Of a stretch of DNA of 64,000 nt, positions 28,767 through 38,882 are shown one piece after another. The DNA is taken from positions 1 to 64,000 of the IMG/VR virus record IMGVR_UViG_3300017971_000277. One strand, given 5' to 3'. The translations under genes were made by a program, and so were the position numbers. Position 1 is the stretch's first letter, and each line of letters opens with the position of its first letter. This DNA comes from a virus. The notes beneath the pieces are model-generated. The model ran no database searches. It saw only the letters and a program-made list of their open reading frames with translations, and had not been told where the DNA came from.

Positions 28767-31111
28767 TAGGTGTTCAGCAGGCCAGCCGTATCGCTGGTCA
28801 GGTTGAGGGTGCTAAGACCACGCTTGCCGAAATTGTAGATGTACTCGGTCAGGAACGCGTCGATGGACTCAATCCCCGTCTTCTTGGTCGGGTGCTGCAC
28901 GCGCACCTTTGCGTTCAGTTCGATGAACTGCTCGATCGGATCGCCACCGATCGGAACGTCTCCCTCGACCACCACGTCCTTGTAGAGATTGAGACGCCCG
29001 ACTGCGTTCTCGATCGTGACCTCATCTCGACTAACCGTCTCGTAGAGAACCCGCTCGACTCCGTACTGCGTGAACGCGGTGCCGGTGAAGCCCGCGGTGG
29101 GGAACCGCACCGAAGTCAGCAAATCCTGCTGAGGGATCGTCGTGACGATCGTGATTGACGTCCCGGCACTCGTGATGGTGGTGACCGACGACGGGTTGTT
29201 GAAGAACCCACCTCGCTGGTAGTAGGTCAGCGTGACCTCTTCAGGACCGATCACGTCGCCGGGGATGTAGGGGTCGCCGCGGGTGAAGACGTGGAAGCGC
29301 GCGATGAACAGGCGTCGGTTTTCGATCAGGCGTCCGTTGATCGGAACCCAACGCTCCTCCCCTCCCCAGTACTTGATCTTCGCGCGCAGGTTCGCAGGCG
29401 TGCCGGGGAGACGATCGATGTCCTGATCGAACGTCCAGCGCCGGTAGACCCAGGTGTACTCGTTCTCGAGTGTGAACGGATTCGGCTGATTAGCCGTCAG
29501 CAGGTTCCAGTCGTCCTCGAGTTCCGGCAGCCAGAGAGGCCGGAGGCTGATCTCCGCGCGCTGAAGCTGAAGACCCGACTCGAGCAGCCCTTCTTCTTGA
29601 TAGAGGATCGAGTTGTCTTGCTCGTCCTCCTGCTCGGTGTAGAGCACGATCGCGGTGAACCTATCCTGCGTGCTCACGTCGAAATTCAACGACTCGACGT
29701 TGACCGAGCAGACGTTCACGATGTTCGTCGGAGCCGTCAGCAGGTTGTGGAACTGCCACGTCTGCGATGCGTCGTCGTAGTAGAGCTTGACGCCAGATTC
29801 GCCACTCGCAAGCTGCTGGACCGCACTAGCGAAGCCGACATTATTCAGCCGAACCGTATCGCTGATGAAGCCGGAGAACTGCTCGAGGCCGGGGTTGCCG
29901 ATCGTGGCCGGAATCCCTGCGGCAGCCAGGTCAGGAGACGCACGCTCGAACACCTCCTGAATTGCAGTAGCAATCGGAATGGTGAACGTCTGGCGAATCT
30001 CTGCACCGAACGGAGTGACCGTAGTGACCGTAGTCCCTGCGGTGAAGATGATGTCGGGTCGTCCGGCAGTGTTGAGGACCGTGATTTCGTTTGCGATCTG
30101 GTAGAAGCCAAGAGCCTCGTATTCGATCGCCTCGTTGTTGTTTTCTCCGACGTGCGTCCGGTTCTTGATCTTCCCCGTGAAGATCCGCTGGAACATACTT
30201 CCGGTGCCGGTGAAGTCGAAGTCGAGAGTGACCTCATCCTCCGGGTCGAAGGTGGGAAACCCGATCTCCGGGGTAGCGATCTCGCTGAAGTTGAGGCTCT
30301 TACCGTCGTAGCTGATGCGGAGGCTGTCGAGGTTGAAGAAGCAGTTCGTGCCTAGGTCGATCGGCGTCCCCGCAACCGTGAACAGCAAGCTGTTCGGGTC
30401 CGCTGGGTTGATGAGGTCGCCGGCAAGGGGAGGGTTGACCACCGGGCGATAGAGTTGTTCCTCGAGCCCGAAGGTGGCCTTCCCGACCCAGGGGAAGGTG
30501 AAGATCGTCTTCTTGCGTCCGGTGAACTCAAGCTCAGCCTCACCGACCATCTGGAAGCTAGACGGGGGGTTTGGGTTGAACTGCGCCTGGGCATTTCCTT
30601 CGAAGCCGAACTCGCCGAAGAGCTTGACCACCCCATTGAATTCAAGGTCTGCGTTGGCCTCGAGTTCGAAGCCTGCTGTCCTACGCACGAACCCGCTGAA
30701 CCCAGACTCCGCTTCACCCTCCAACGCGAAGGTGAAGATCTTGGTGTAAGCCCACTCCATCGTCGCTTCGCCTTCGAAGGCGAAAGTCTGAGGAATCGTG
30801 ATCTCGGGACGGTATTGAGAATCTGCGACGCCTTCCCAGCGCCAGCTAGGAGGGACGAAGGTGTAGACACCCGTGTATTCGCCGAGCGCTTCTCCCTGCC
30901 ACTGCCAGAACGGAATCGTGTCGTTGTTGGCTACGTCCACGGCACTAGCGCCGGGAAGAACACCACCAGGCGCGGCGAGGTAAACATCCACGGCACTAGC
31001 ACCACCGGATATTCCTCCCGTGTCCGCTAGCGCTACATCAACCGCACTGGCTCCATTGACGGTGTCGTCAAGGATCGCAGTGAGTTCAACGATTCCCGAG
31101 AGGTGAGGCAT
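28766..31111 (-). CDS. Tail hub-like protein with N-terminal repeats (781 aa)
   Basis: Residues 1-75 hold three spaced GASAVDV repeats. Residues about 75-225 hold roughly six 25-30 residue repeats of the type FEGEA/FELEANADLEFNG, alternating aromatic and acidic residues. From about 230 the sequence (LRISYDGKSLNF, then TFDPEDEVTLDFDF) resembles the beta-barrel start of tail hub proteins (Mu gp44/T4 gp27 fold), followed by about 400 residues with hub-like spacing. It probably caps the tail tube. The repeats may be surface-exposed. Confidence 0.6.
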   Translation of the reverse strand: MPHLSGIVELTAILDDTVNGASAVDVALADTGGISGGASAVDVYLAAPGGVLPGASAVDVANNDTIPFWQWQGEALGEYTGVYTFVPPSWRWEGVADSQYRPEITIPQTFAFEGEATMEWAYTKIFTFALEGEAESGFSGFVRRTAGFELEANADLEFNGVVKLFGEFGFEGNAQAQFNPNPPSSFQMVGEAELEFTGRKKTIFTFPWVGKATFGLEEQLYRPVVNPPLAGDLINPADPNSLLFTVAGTPIDLGTNCFFNLDSLRISYDGKSLNFSEIATPEIGFPTFDPEDEVTLDFDFTGTGSMFQRIFTGKIKNRTHVGENNNEAIEYEALGFYQIANEITVLNTAGRPDIIFTAGTTVTTVTPFGAEIRQTFTIPIATAIQEVFERASPDLAAAGIPATIGNPGLEQFSGFISDTVRLNNVGFASAVQQLASGESGVKLYYDDASQTWQFHNLLTAPTNIVNVCSVNVESLNFDVSTQDRFTAIVLYTEQEDEQDNSILYQEEGLLESGLQLQRAEISLRPLWLPELEDDWNLLTANQPNPFTLENEYTWVYRRWTFDQDIDRLPGTPANLRAKIKYWGGEERWVPINGRLIENRRLFIARFHVFTRGDPYIPGDVIGPEEVTLTYYQRGGFFNNPSSVTTITSAGTSITIVTTIPQQDLLTSVRFPTAGFTGTAFTQYGVERVLYETVSRDEVTIENAVGRLNLYKDVVVEGDVPIGGDPIEQFIELNAKVRVQHPTKKTGIESIDAFLTEYIYNFGKRGLSTLNLTSDTAGLLNT

Positions 31112-32595
31112 TAGGACTTAGAGGCGCTCGCGTACCACGCGGTCGGATCACCCGCGGGGATCGAGTCGTCGATGGTCTTGTGGATGACGCTGAGCGTAGA
31201 CGTTCCGTCCGCATCCCAGTCCTCTACGACCCAGACGCCAGGACTCTCCTCGACCAAGGAAGCACCAGCTTGCCCAAGTCCCCCAGAAGGGACTTCCAGC
31301 GTCGCCTGGTTGTCTGGTGCGCCTGGGGGGTAGTCGTAGTAGAGGCGAATCTTGGTGTCCGCGTTACCAGGGTCCCCGCCGATGCGGTAGGTACGCTGGA
31401 CGCCATCCTGAACCGGGGTAGGGAGTGCCGTCTGAAGCACCCACAGGTTGCCGTCCGTCCATTGGACGTGATTTCCGTAGTAGGGGCAGTTGAGCGAGCC
31501 GTGAATCTCGGAGTTGAACTCCGTGTTCCCTACGAACGTCACCCCGCTGCCGGTGTGCTCGAACAGGATGATCCCCGCACCGCTCGACGCTAGGCCGAAA
31601 CGGAGTTGGATGAAGCACCGCTCATCCCCAAGCGGCGTCTGGAGATCGTAGTAGTTTGAGAAGCCCCAGTTGAGGCTGCTCACCGTGCTATTTAGCCCAC
31701 CACCAGGGCGTAGGAGCGGATCGAGCAGCGTGTTGGTGACATCCGTGATCGTTCCGAGTCCTGGGTCATACTCGAATAGCCCAGCCCCACCTCCGGTTGC
31801 AGGAGCGCAGATGTAGAGCAGGCTTCCGCGCGCCCAGAGCCCAACAATCCCCTGCGGAGCACCAAGGGTGAAAGCAGGGACGGTGATCGTAGGGACGGTG
31901 ATGACATCCACCCACGCGCCACCAAGGATGACTTGTAGCGTATACGAGCCACCGGACGTTGTTCCGTTTACCCGGTACACGTTGTTGTTGATGGTGGCGA
32001 GGCAACTTTGAACGATGGATCCCGACCCGCCAGACACGTCCGTAATCGACGCGTCCTCGATGTTGAAGATCTTGGTGAACACTCCTGTTCCGGAAGATGA
32101 ACGCGCAGCGTTGGCGTAGAACAGCGCCCCGACAACGAGCGCGGGCGGAGAATCGAGCGTCCTCGAGACCTCCCCACTAGAAGTAGTCGTCTGCACGACT
32201 CCGGGGGTGTTGTAAAACCAGCGCAGGTAGATAGGGATGCTGTTCCCGAAGCTGTTGGCCCCAGCAACACGCGCAACCAAACCGGGGCCGTTCGAACTCA
32301 AGAACGGGTGAAATCCGGTGAACGCCGCAGAGGAAGTCGTGTTGCGCGTGTAGAGGGTTTGCCAAGTGAACGGCGGGCTGCCGGTAATTACCGCGTTCAC
32401 CGCTCGCCACTCGTTGTTCATAACGTGGATGTAGCCACCCATATGAGCAGCGACGTTGTAGTTGTTCTGTTTGTAGGACGAAGTCGTGAGAAGCGACCCA
32501 CCGGGGTTGTCAACGACTTGGAGGAACCTCCCTGCGACTGCACGCAGCAGGCTCGTGGTGCCGGTCCTGTAGACCGTGTTTAGGAAGTTTCCCAT
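31111..32595 (-). CDS. Large beta-rich tail protein (494 aa)
   Basis: Gly/Ser/Thr/Asn-rich with recurring short strands (GGSYTLQVILGGAWVDV; IVGLWARGSLLYICAP), suggesting a propeller-like or other all-beta fold. The composition resembles the 508-aa protein two genes upstream and the two may be paralogous tip or receptor-binding proteins. No motif supports enzymatic activity. Confidence 0.55.
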   Translation of the reverse strand: MGNFLNTVYRTGTTSLLRAVAGRFLQVVDNPGGSLLTTSSYKQNNYNVAAHMGGYIHVMNNEWRAVNAVITGSPPFTWQTLYTRNTTSSAAFTGFHPFLSSNGPGLVARVAGANSFGNSIPIYLRWFYNTPGVVQTTTSSGEVSRTLDSPPALVVGALFYANAARSSSGTGVFTKIFNIEDASITDVSGGSGSIVQSCLATINNNVYRVNGTTSGGSYTLQVILGGAWVDVITVPTITVPAFTLGAPQGIVGLWARGSLLYICAPATGGGAGLFEYDPGLGTITDVTNTLLDPLLRPGGGLNSTVSSLNWGFSNYYDLQTPLGDERCFIQLRFGLASSGAGIILFEHTGSGVTFVGNTEFNSEIHGSLNCPYYGNHVQWTDGNLWVLQTALPTPVQDGVQRTYRIGGDPGNADTKIRLYYDYPPGAPDNQATLEVPSGGLGQAGASLVEESPGVWVVEDWDADGTSTLSVIHKTIDDSIPAGDPTAWYASASKS

Positions 32596-32604
32596 TTGAG
32601 TACC

Positions 32605-32844
32605 CTATCTGCTGAGGGTGATGATGTTAATAGAGCCGTCGTCTTGCACGTCGGCTCGCTTGACTTCGGCGATGGTGGCGCGCACGCCATTGATGCAGAT
32701 CTCGTCGCCAGCGACTACGTTTTCCGCCAGCTTGGTCGTAACGAGATCGCACATCGTGATCGCAGTTCCCAGCGGCGCAGCCGCAGAACCATCGGACGGG
32801 CCATCCACGAAGACGAAGATGATGTTGGTTTCGACCGTAGGCAT
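32605..32844 (-). CDS. Hypothetical tail-region protein (79 aa)
   Basis: Small beta-rich protein (ETNIIFVFVDGPSDG; AGDEICINGVRATIAEVKRA), SH3-like in pattern. ATG with GGAG upstream. Between two large beta-rich tail proteins, so a connector or chaperone is possible. Confidence 0.55.
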   Translation of the reverse strand: MPTVETNIIFVFVDGPSDGSAAAPLGTAITMCDLVTTKLAENVVAGDEICINGVRATIAEVKRADVQDDGSINIITLSR

Positions 32845-32851
32845 GACGCTC

Positions 32852-34378
32852 CTATGGGGCTGGCATGTTTGCTGCTTCAGTTAGCAGCAGATCAATGTAG
32901 ACATCGCCGGGGAAGTCTAGGCCAAGATCAGCGACGCGATCCCAGATGATGGCACTGGCTGTTCCTGAAGGCGAGCTTGTGACGTTGTCGATGCGCTTCT
33001 GCCCGCTATTGAGCGCTCCAGTAGGGCCGGAGAACCCGATCGGCGTCCCAGAGTTTTGCGGAAGCCTCGAGCCATCTCCGTTGCTCGGCCCTGCCCCGCG
33101 AGCACGGTAGTAGACCCGCGACGAGAGGAACGTGGACGCCACATCGAAAGCGTAGTAGGAGAGCCGCACAGCACCGGGGTTGACGGTTTCGTCTGGAGCC
33201 ACCAAGTAGGGAAGGATCTTCCGGTTGTAGTTGATGATCTCCGGGCCAAGTCCGAACCCACTGCTGTAGCTGACCCCACCAGGCGTAGCAGGGTTGTTGA
33301 CGATTGCGCCGACGCCACCCGTGGTCGCGAGAGGGGCGGAGATCATCGGGATCAGGAATGGAACCGTCGCAGGGTTCACTCCGTTGTTTCCCCGATGGAA
33401 GTAGAGACGATGCTGCGTGTCTAGGCCCGGAGCCGTGTCGCTGTCCGAGATCACGTTCACAGCCGCAGTGGTGGAGAACTGGTTCGTACTGGCGAACGTG
33501 TGGCTGACGTTGGTGACCGTGAGCGCGGAATACAACGTCTCCGTGGCCTCCACCCTGTAGATGTTCAGCGTGAACCCGCTGGTCTGCGGCCACAGAACGA
33601 GGACGTTGGTAGCCGACTTCGCAACTGCGAACGTTCCCCCAGGCGCCAGTCCGAACGATCCCAGCGTCGTCGGAGAAGCCCAGTTTGGACCCTCCCACAT
33701 CTGGAGACTTCCTAAGTTGAGCCCGACGAGGAACAACCTCCGACCGAGCACGAAAAACGTGTCTCGTGGATCGTTCGTCTTGGTGGGGCGGGGGATCTCC
33801 TCGACCACGTTCTGCTCAGGATCGAAGGTACACATCAAACCTTCGGCAGAGAGGTAGAGTTTGCCTCGATACGCCACCGGAACCGTCATGGCAGTCACAG
33901 CGACGGACACCGAAGTCGTGAACGAACTCCACGTTCCAGCAAGAACGTCCAACACGACCACACCAATAGCGTTGCCCGTCGCCTTGTAGAACCCAGCGAC
34001 GTAGTACTTCCCGTCTCGACCGAAGAAATCGTAGAGCCCGGTGTGGATACCGTACCCCAGTGCGGTATCTTGGTTCGTCGTCGTGTGAACGACAGCCCAT
34101 CCGGGAGTCGGCGCACCGTCTGCTCGCCAGATCTGGTTGCCTTGGTAGATAAACGCACCGTAGCCGTTCGCCAGGTTCCTACCTGGCGTCGGCATCATGA
34201 TGACGCGGTCGTAGGCATAGTAGTTGTTGCTGAGCCCTGGGTTCTCCTGCGTGTATCCGCTCAACGTCGGGAAGAACCCCGTGTTTGACCACAGGGTTCC
34301 ATTGTTGACGTAGGTCCCCGGCGTGACGGTCGGGGACGACATTGGACCAGTGACAGGACGAAACCAAGGCGTCGGCAT
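32852..34378 (-). CDS. Large beta-rich tail protein (508 aa)
   Basis: Recurring strand-turn units (AYRGKLYLSAEGLMCTFDP; FFVLGRRLFLVGLNLGS; KYYVAGFYKATGNAIGV) spaced about 50 residues, suggesting a beta-propeller. Likely a tail tip or receptor-interaction protein by position downstream of the tape measure. Its composition matches that of the 494-aa protein. Confidence 0.55.
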   Translation of the reverse strand: MPTPWFRPVTGPMSSPTVTPGTYVNNGTLWSNTGFFPTLSGYTQENPGLSNNYYAYDRVIMMPTPGRNLANGYGAFIYQGNQIWRADGAPTPGWAVVHTTTNQDTALGYGIHTGLYDFFGRDGKYYVAGFYKATGNAIGVVVLDVLAGTWSSFTTSVSVAVTAMTVPVAYRGKLYLSAEGLMCTFDPEQNVVEEIPRPTKTNDPRDTFFVLGRRLFLVGLNLGSLQMWEGPNWASPTTLGSFGLAPGGTFAVAKSATNVLVLWPQTSGFTLNIYRVEATETLYSALTVTNVSHTFASTNQFSTTAAVNVISDSDTAPGLDTQHRLYFHRGNNGVNPATVPFLIPMISAPLATTGGVGAIVNNPATPGGVSYSSGFGLGPEIINYNRKILPYLVAPDETVNPGAVRLSYYAFDVASTFLSSRVYYRARGAGPSNGDGSRLPQNSGTPIGFSGPTGALNSGQKRIDNVTSSPSGTASAIIWDRVADLGLDFPGDVYIDLLLTEAANMPAP

Positions 34379-34384
34379 CGGCTA

Positions 34385-34792
34385 CTAGTCCAGACGGATG
34401 TAGAAGTTCCCGGAGGGGACCTCGAACACGTCGTCGGTCTGGATCGTGCGGACGCTGGTCGGCTCTCCCCAGTAGAGGAGGTTGCCAGACCCAATAGCCT
34501 CGGAGTCGAACACCGCTCCCGCCACGATGGCACCCCACGGGGTGGTAGCCGGGGAGAAGGTCAGCGTAGCACTATTCACGCACGACCAGTCCGGGCCGCT
34601 CGTAGGCTCGCTGAACTCCACCAGCTTGCGCTCGTAGCCAAGACCAGAAGCGACCTCGGTGAAGTTGACCTCACTGCCGGTCGTGGTGATCGCGGTGCCG
34701 AGAGCGAAGTAGAGCGTGCTCGGGCTGGTGAAGGTGGACCCGAGCAGCGTAGCGCCGAGAAGCTGCTGCTCGAGGTAGTCGCTGAAGTTCAT
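34385..34792 (-). CDS. Phage tail fibre-like protein (135 aa)
   Basis: Fits a recurrent small phage module: STLYFALGTAITTTGSE, GYERKLVEF, TPWGAIVAGAVFD, SGNLLYWGEPTSVRTI, and an ending of VPSGNFYIRLD. The family is usually annotated as a tail fibre or tail protein. ATG overlaps the upstream stop. Confidence 0.65.
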   Translation of the reverse strand: MNFSDYLEQQLLGATLLGSTFTSPSTLYFALGTAITTTGSEVNFTEVASGLGYERKLVEFSEPTSGPDWSCVNSATLTFSPATTPWGAIVAGAVFDSEAIGSGNLLYWGEPTSVRTIQTDDVFEVPSGNFYIRLD

Positions 34793-35244
34793 GGAGTCCT
34801 CGTAGGCTTGACGTTCCCAACGAACGTGAGTCTGAAGTAGCCGGCTCGAAACAGTCCGAGATCGGTCGGGTCTTCTTGGCGGAAGTCCTCGAGATAGCAG
34901 CCACCATAGCTGATCTCGCTGAACCCAGTCACGCTGGCAACGCTGCTGACCAGCGTCAGAGTCGCCACGTCCGACATAATCAGGTCTTCCAAGTCGTAGC
35001 CGAACTGGACGAACTCCCCTCGAGACGCCTCCTCGCGGTAGACCTTGAACTCGTGGCGGAAGATCTGCGCGGGGTAGCGCCCGTCGAGAAGCACGTCAGG
35101 GCACCAGAAGTTCTGCCGCTCTGCGATCGGGGTAAGTCGCGCAGCCTGCGCCAGACGGAAGTCCTGCACGAAGTCCCCAACAACGGCAGTCGAGAACACC
35201 AGGGTCATGTTTCCGGCGAACACCGGCTCGAGGTTGTTAGGCAT
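34789..35244 (-). CDS. Tail protein (151 aa)
   Basis: Directly downstream of the tape measure, where distal tail genes lie. Alpha/beta with QNFWCPDVLLDGRYPAQIF and GYFRLTFVGNV at the end. No family named; overlaps the next gene by four bases. Confidence 0.5.
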   Translation of the reverse strand: MPNNLEPVFAGNMTLVFSTAVVGDFVQDFRLAQAARLTPIAERQNFWCPDVLLDGRYPAQIFRHEFKVYREEASRGEFVQFGYDLEDLIMSDVATLTLVSSVASVTGFSEISYGGCYLEDFRQEDPTDLGLFRAGYFRLTFVGNVKPTRTP

Positions 35245-38200
35245 TAGCGCGGTGCTCCACCAGTGCGAGAGTTCAGCGACCGGACGAGAAGGTTGCGCTG
35301 ACCGACGAGAATCTCACGCACCGTTTGCGCGATGACTTGGTCTTGGATCTGGAACTCGTCTCCGATGTTCTTGAGGTTTCGGGCGAGAAGCTGCTGAAGC
35401 TCGGTGAGTCCCTTGGTGACCTTCTTCTGTCGGTTGACGACCTCACTTCCGGTATCGTCCAACTCCTTGCGCTGCGCCGCGATTTCCTTCGTGATGGAGT
35501 CTCCGATTCCGGTGTCGGTCGGTAGAGCGTCGATTGCGCCAAATCGTTCCGCAGCCGTCGTCGCCCCAGCCCTCCGCTTGCGAACAGCCTCGAGTGCCTT
35601 CTCCTCGAGAGAAAGCTCCTCACGCTTGAGCCGGTTGAGTTCCTTCTGGTCCTCGACCAACTGTTGAACAGCCGCTCGCTGCTTGTCGGCTAGCGTCGAG
35701 AAGGACTCCTCGATCTGACGTACCTCGTCGTTCAGCGCCTTCTGGCTGCGCTGGCTCTCACGGATCTTCTTCTCGAGTTCCTCTTCCTGCGCGTTGAGCT
35801 TGGCGCGATCCTCTGCCTCGAGACGGGAGATCTCTCGGCGAGCGGTCTGTTGATCCACACCAGCCTCGAAAAGCTCGTTGAGTCGCCGCTGCCGCTCGAG
35901 GCGCTGATCACGCTCTTGTGTGCGTCGGCCCCCAGTGCGGAACGCCTCAAGCTGCTCACGCAGACCACGAAGCTCGTTTCGACTCTGCACGATTCGATCG
36001 CGCAGGGTGAAGGCGAAGGCTCGCTCAAGCTGCTGAATCTGCTGAGGACTGGATGCACGCTCGAGCGTCTGCCGGAACTGCTCAACCGTCTGCGTCAGAT
36101 CAGAGAATCCGGGAATTGCCACGTCTCGCGTGCTTCGGCGGATGAGGTCGATCCGACGAGAGAACACGTCGATGTCGTTCGAGAGAGCCGTCCCGAGCCC
36201 GCGCTCAGAAAGCTCTGCACGGAACTGGCGGAGGAAGTTCTGAACCTCGAGCCCTTGCTGGCGAGCTTGGCGGATCGAGCGGTTCAGCCCCTCGAAACTG
36301 CGGTCTGGGGTTTCGTCCTCAAGTTCACCCGCGGCGCGGATCTTGCGGACCCGGTTCAGAATCCGCTGTTCTTCCTGTTCGATGCGACGGAAGTCTTCCT
36401 CGATCCTCTTCCGCGTCTGGTCGGCAAGCTGAGCACGCCGGTTCTCGATCTCGGTGAAGGACTCCTCCTGTAGACGCTGTGCCTCCTCAAGTGCGTTGCG
36501 GAGCTTCCGAAGCTGCGGATCAGAAACGCCAAGAGCAGCAGCGAGAGCCGAATCCCCTTCTGCACGATCCTGAAGCTGTAGCTCTCGCTTTCTGATCTGG
36601 TTGTCCAAACGTGCGATGGCGATCTGAAGACCGTTGACGGAGCGGATCGACTCCTCTCGTGCCTTAGCAAGCTGCTCGTTCAACTTGATGAGACGAGGGC
36701 TCACACCAGCAGCTTGAAGCTCTTGCGTCTCGATAAGCGCTTGAAGCTCTTGCCGCTGTCGCGAAAGCCGCTGATTGACGATGTCGATGGAGAGTGCTTC
36801 TGCGTCAAGGATCGCTTCCCGCTGTCGCGTTCCCTCGCTGACGATGTTGGTCGCCTGCTCTTCAATACGCTCAAGCGTGCGAACCCGCTCCCGCCGAGCA
36901 TTGCTGAGAGCCTTCTCGCGCTTATCGAGATCCTCGATGGCGAGCGCCTGACGCTGCTTCGACTGGAACGTTGCCTCCGCTTCCGCCTCCTGCGCCTCAC
37001 GGAAGGTGTTTGCGGCATCTCGAAGCTCGGAGTCCGTCTTGACTGCTTCAGTTCGAAGCGCTTGCTGCTGCTGGGTGAAGTCCAGAAGGATCCGCGCGTT
37101 CGTGTTCTTGAACAGGTTGCGTCGTTGGGTCTGGAGCTTCTTCGTCTCGTTGATCGCAAGGTTGGCAGCCTGCTGAAGAACCTTGAGTTCAGCATCAACC
37201 TGCTGCGCGTCAGCGAAAAGCTGGGCACGCTCCGCGCCCTCAAGAGCCTCTCGAGCTTCAATCGCCGCACGAGCAGCACCGCGAAGCAGAGGCTCAGCCT
37301 CCAAAAGCTCCTTGTTTTGACGGGCGAAGACTTCAGCGCCCTGCTCAACAGCCGTATTCAACTGAGATTGCACCGCTCGCTGCGCCTCGAGAACTCTGTT
37401 GCTCTTGATGCTAAGCACCAACCCATCACGCTTGACGCGGTCGGTGAGTTCTAGATTTCGAGCCTCGCGTTCGCGCAGGTTGAGCGTCTGCTCAAGTTCG
37501 TTACGAAACGTCTGCTCGGCAGCAGCAAGCTGCGTCTGGAGTTCCTGAACGTCACCCTGAGAGGTTTGCAGAGCACGGGGAAGCTGCACACCGAAGAACG
37601 CCTCAAGCTCAGCGATGCTTCCGGTTTCGCGAATTGCCTCAAGCTCCTTGCGGAACTGCGGAAAGCGAAGCGCAAGTCTCTGAACGAAGGAGTCGAAGCG
37701 AGCAGCGTCCTCGCTAAGCGTCTCGAACGCAGTCTCGCCGCCAAGATCCTGTAGGTCCCTGCGGGTGTCGAACACGCTTTGCGAGAACTCACGCTGGGTG
37801 CTCTTGAGTTCGTTGAGTTCCTTGCGGTAGTTCTCCGCCTCGATCGTGGCGTCAACGAACGCAGTCGCGGCCAGAGCACCAAGACCAACAACCGCAGCAC
37901 TCAGAAGACCGATCGGACCAGTCAGTGCGGTCAGCGCCCCAAACGCCACGGTCAGGAGCTTGACGCTCCCTGCGGCTGCGCCAAGACCTACGACAGCCGT
38001 TCCGAACGTAATGATGTTCGCCACGGCTCGAGGAGTGATGAACGCGCCTCCGCTGGGGAAAGCCTTCAGGAAGTCACTGACCGCGGAGACACCTTCGCGG
38101 AGAACCGGAAGGAACTGGTTGCCGACCGCGACCGTCGCCTCCTCAGTGAGTCGGGGCAGCGAGGAGATCTGCTTACCGACATCCTGAAGGGCAGCCTCGT

Positions 38201-38882
38201 AGGTGCCTGCGATCAGCCGACCCTTGTCAAGCACTTCGTTCAGGACAAGCTGCCGCTTCTCGAATGCGGTCAGGCTCTTCGTCGTGCGTCCCGTCTCCTG
38301 AGCAAAGCGTGCATAGACGTTGTTCAGGTTGATGACGATGCCCAGGTTGCGGAGGAGCCGAACGTCGTTTCGCTGGATCGCGAGAACGAGGCGCTCGAAA
38401 GCCTGCGAGGAGTTGACACCCGCGATGACCGCAGCGTCCTGAGCGACGCGGGTAAGCTCCGCGGCGCGGCTCAGGTCGATGTTCGCCTGGGCAAGCTGGG
38501 TGAGCGACCGACGAGCGGCCTGGGTCGTAATACCCAGTCGCTTGACGTTCCGCTCGAGAACACCAAGCTGGGTTCCGCTCTGCCCAGCAATACGACCGAC
38601 GTTGTTGAGGACAGTCGCCAGATTCTCTACGCGAGCGGCAAGCAGCGCAGCGTCACGACCAAAGGCAGCTAGTCGAGCAGCACCCAGCGCGGCTCCCACA
38701 GCCGCAATAGCTGTGGGAAGCGCACCGATCTGCTGCGTGAGGTTCCGAGTCTCGTTCTCGGTGTCGCTGAGCGTCCGATTGAAGCGGAGGAGGTTCCGCT
38801 GCGTGTTCGAAAGCTCTTGACGAGCACCTCGACCATCGACCCGAATACTCAGGTTGATGCCGCCGATGTTCACGCCGGCCAT
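35244..38882 (-). CDS. Tail tape measure protein (1212 aa)
   Basis: Longest gene of the window. Residues about 1-280 form a tape-measure N-domain (GGINLSIRVDGRGARQEL). Residues about 290-345 are strongly hydrophobic (LGAAAGSVKLLTVAFGALTA), and the remainder is a long charged coiled coil rich in Arg, Glu and Gln. Position after the G/GT chaperones and before distal tail genes is canonical. The usual scale of about 1.5 angstrom per residue gives a tail near 180 nm (inference). Confidence 0.88.
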   Translation of the reverse strand: MAGVNIGGINLSIRVDGRGARQELSNTQRNLLRFNRTLSDTENETRNLTQQIGALPTAIAAVGAALGAARLAAFGRDAALLAARVENLATVLNNVGRIAGQSGTQLGVLERNVKRLGITTQAARRSLTQLAQANIDLSRAAELTRVAQDAAVIAGVNSSQAFERLVLAIQRNDVRLLRNLGIVINLNNVYARFAQETGRTTKSLTAFEKRQLVLNEVLDKGRLIAGTYEAALQDVGKQISSLPRLTEEATVAVGNQFLPVLREGVSAVSDFLKAFPSGGAFITPRAVANIITFGTAVVGLGAAAGSVKLLTVAFGALTALTGPIGLLSAAVVGLGALAATAFVDATIEAENYRKELNELKSTQREFSQSVFDTRRDLQDLGGETAFETLSEDAARFDSFVQRLALRFPQFRKELEAIRETGSIAELEAFFGVQLPRALQTSQGDVQELQTQLAAAEQTFRNELEQTLNLREREARNLELTDRVKRDGLVLSIKSNRVLEAQRAVQSQLNTAVEQGAEVFARQNKELLEAEPLLRGAARAAIEAREALEGAERAQLFADAQQVDAELKVLQQAANLAINETKKLQTQRRNLFKNTNARILLDFTQQQQALRTEAVKTDSELRDAANTFREAQEAEAEATFQSKQRQALAIEDLDKREKALSNARRERVRTLERIEEQATNIVSEGTRQREAILDAEALSIDIVNQRLSRQRQELQALIETQELQAAGVSPRLIKLNEQLAKAREESIRSVNGLQIAIARLDNQIRKRELQLQDRAEGDSALAAALGVSDPQLRKLRNALEEAQRLQEESFTEIENRRAQLADQTRKRIEEDFRRIEQEEQRILNRVRKIRAAGELEDETPDRSFEGLNRSIRQARQQGLEVQNFLRQFRAELSERGLGTALSNDIDVFSRRIDLIRRSTRDVAIPGFSDLTQTVEQFRQTLERASSPQQIQQLERAFAFTLRDRIVQSRNELRGLREQLEAFRTGGRRTQERDQRLERQRRLNELFEAGVDQQTARREISRLEAEDRAKLNAQEEELEKKIRESQRSQKALNDEVRQIEESFSTLADKQRAAVQQLVEDQKELNRLKREELSLEEKALEAVRKRRAGATTAAERFGAIDALPTDTGIGDSITKEIAAQRKELDDTGSEVVNRQKKVTKGLTELQQLLARNLKNIGDEFQIQDQVIAQTVREILVGQRNLLVRSLNSRTGGAPR

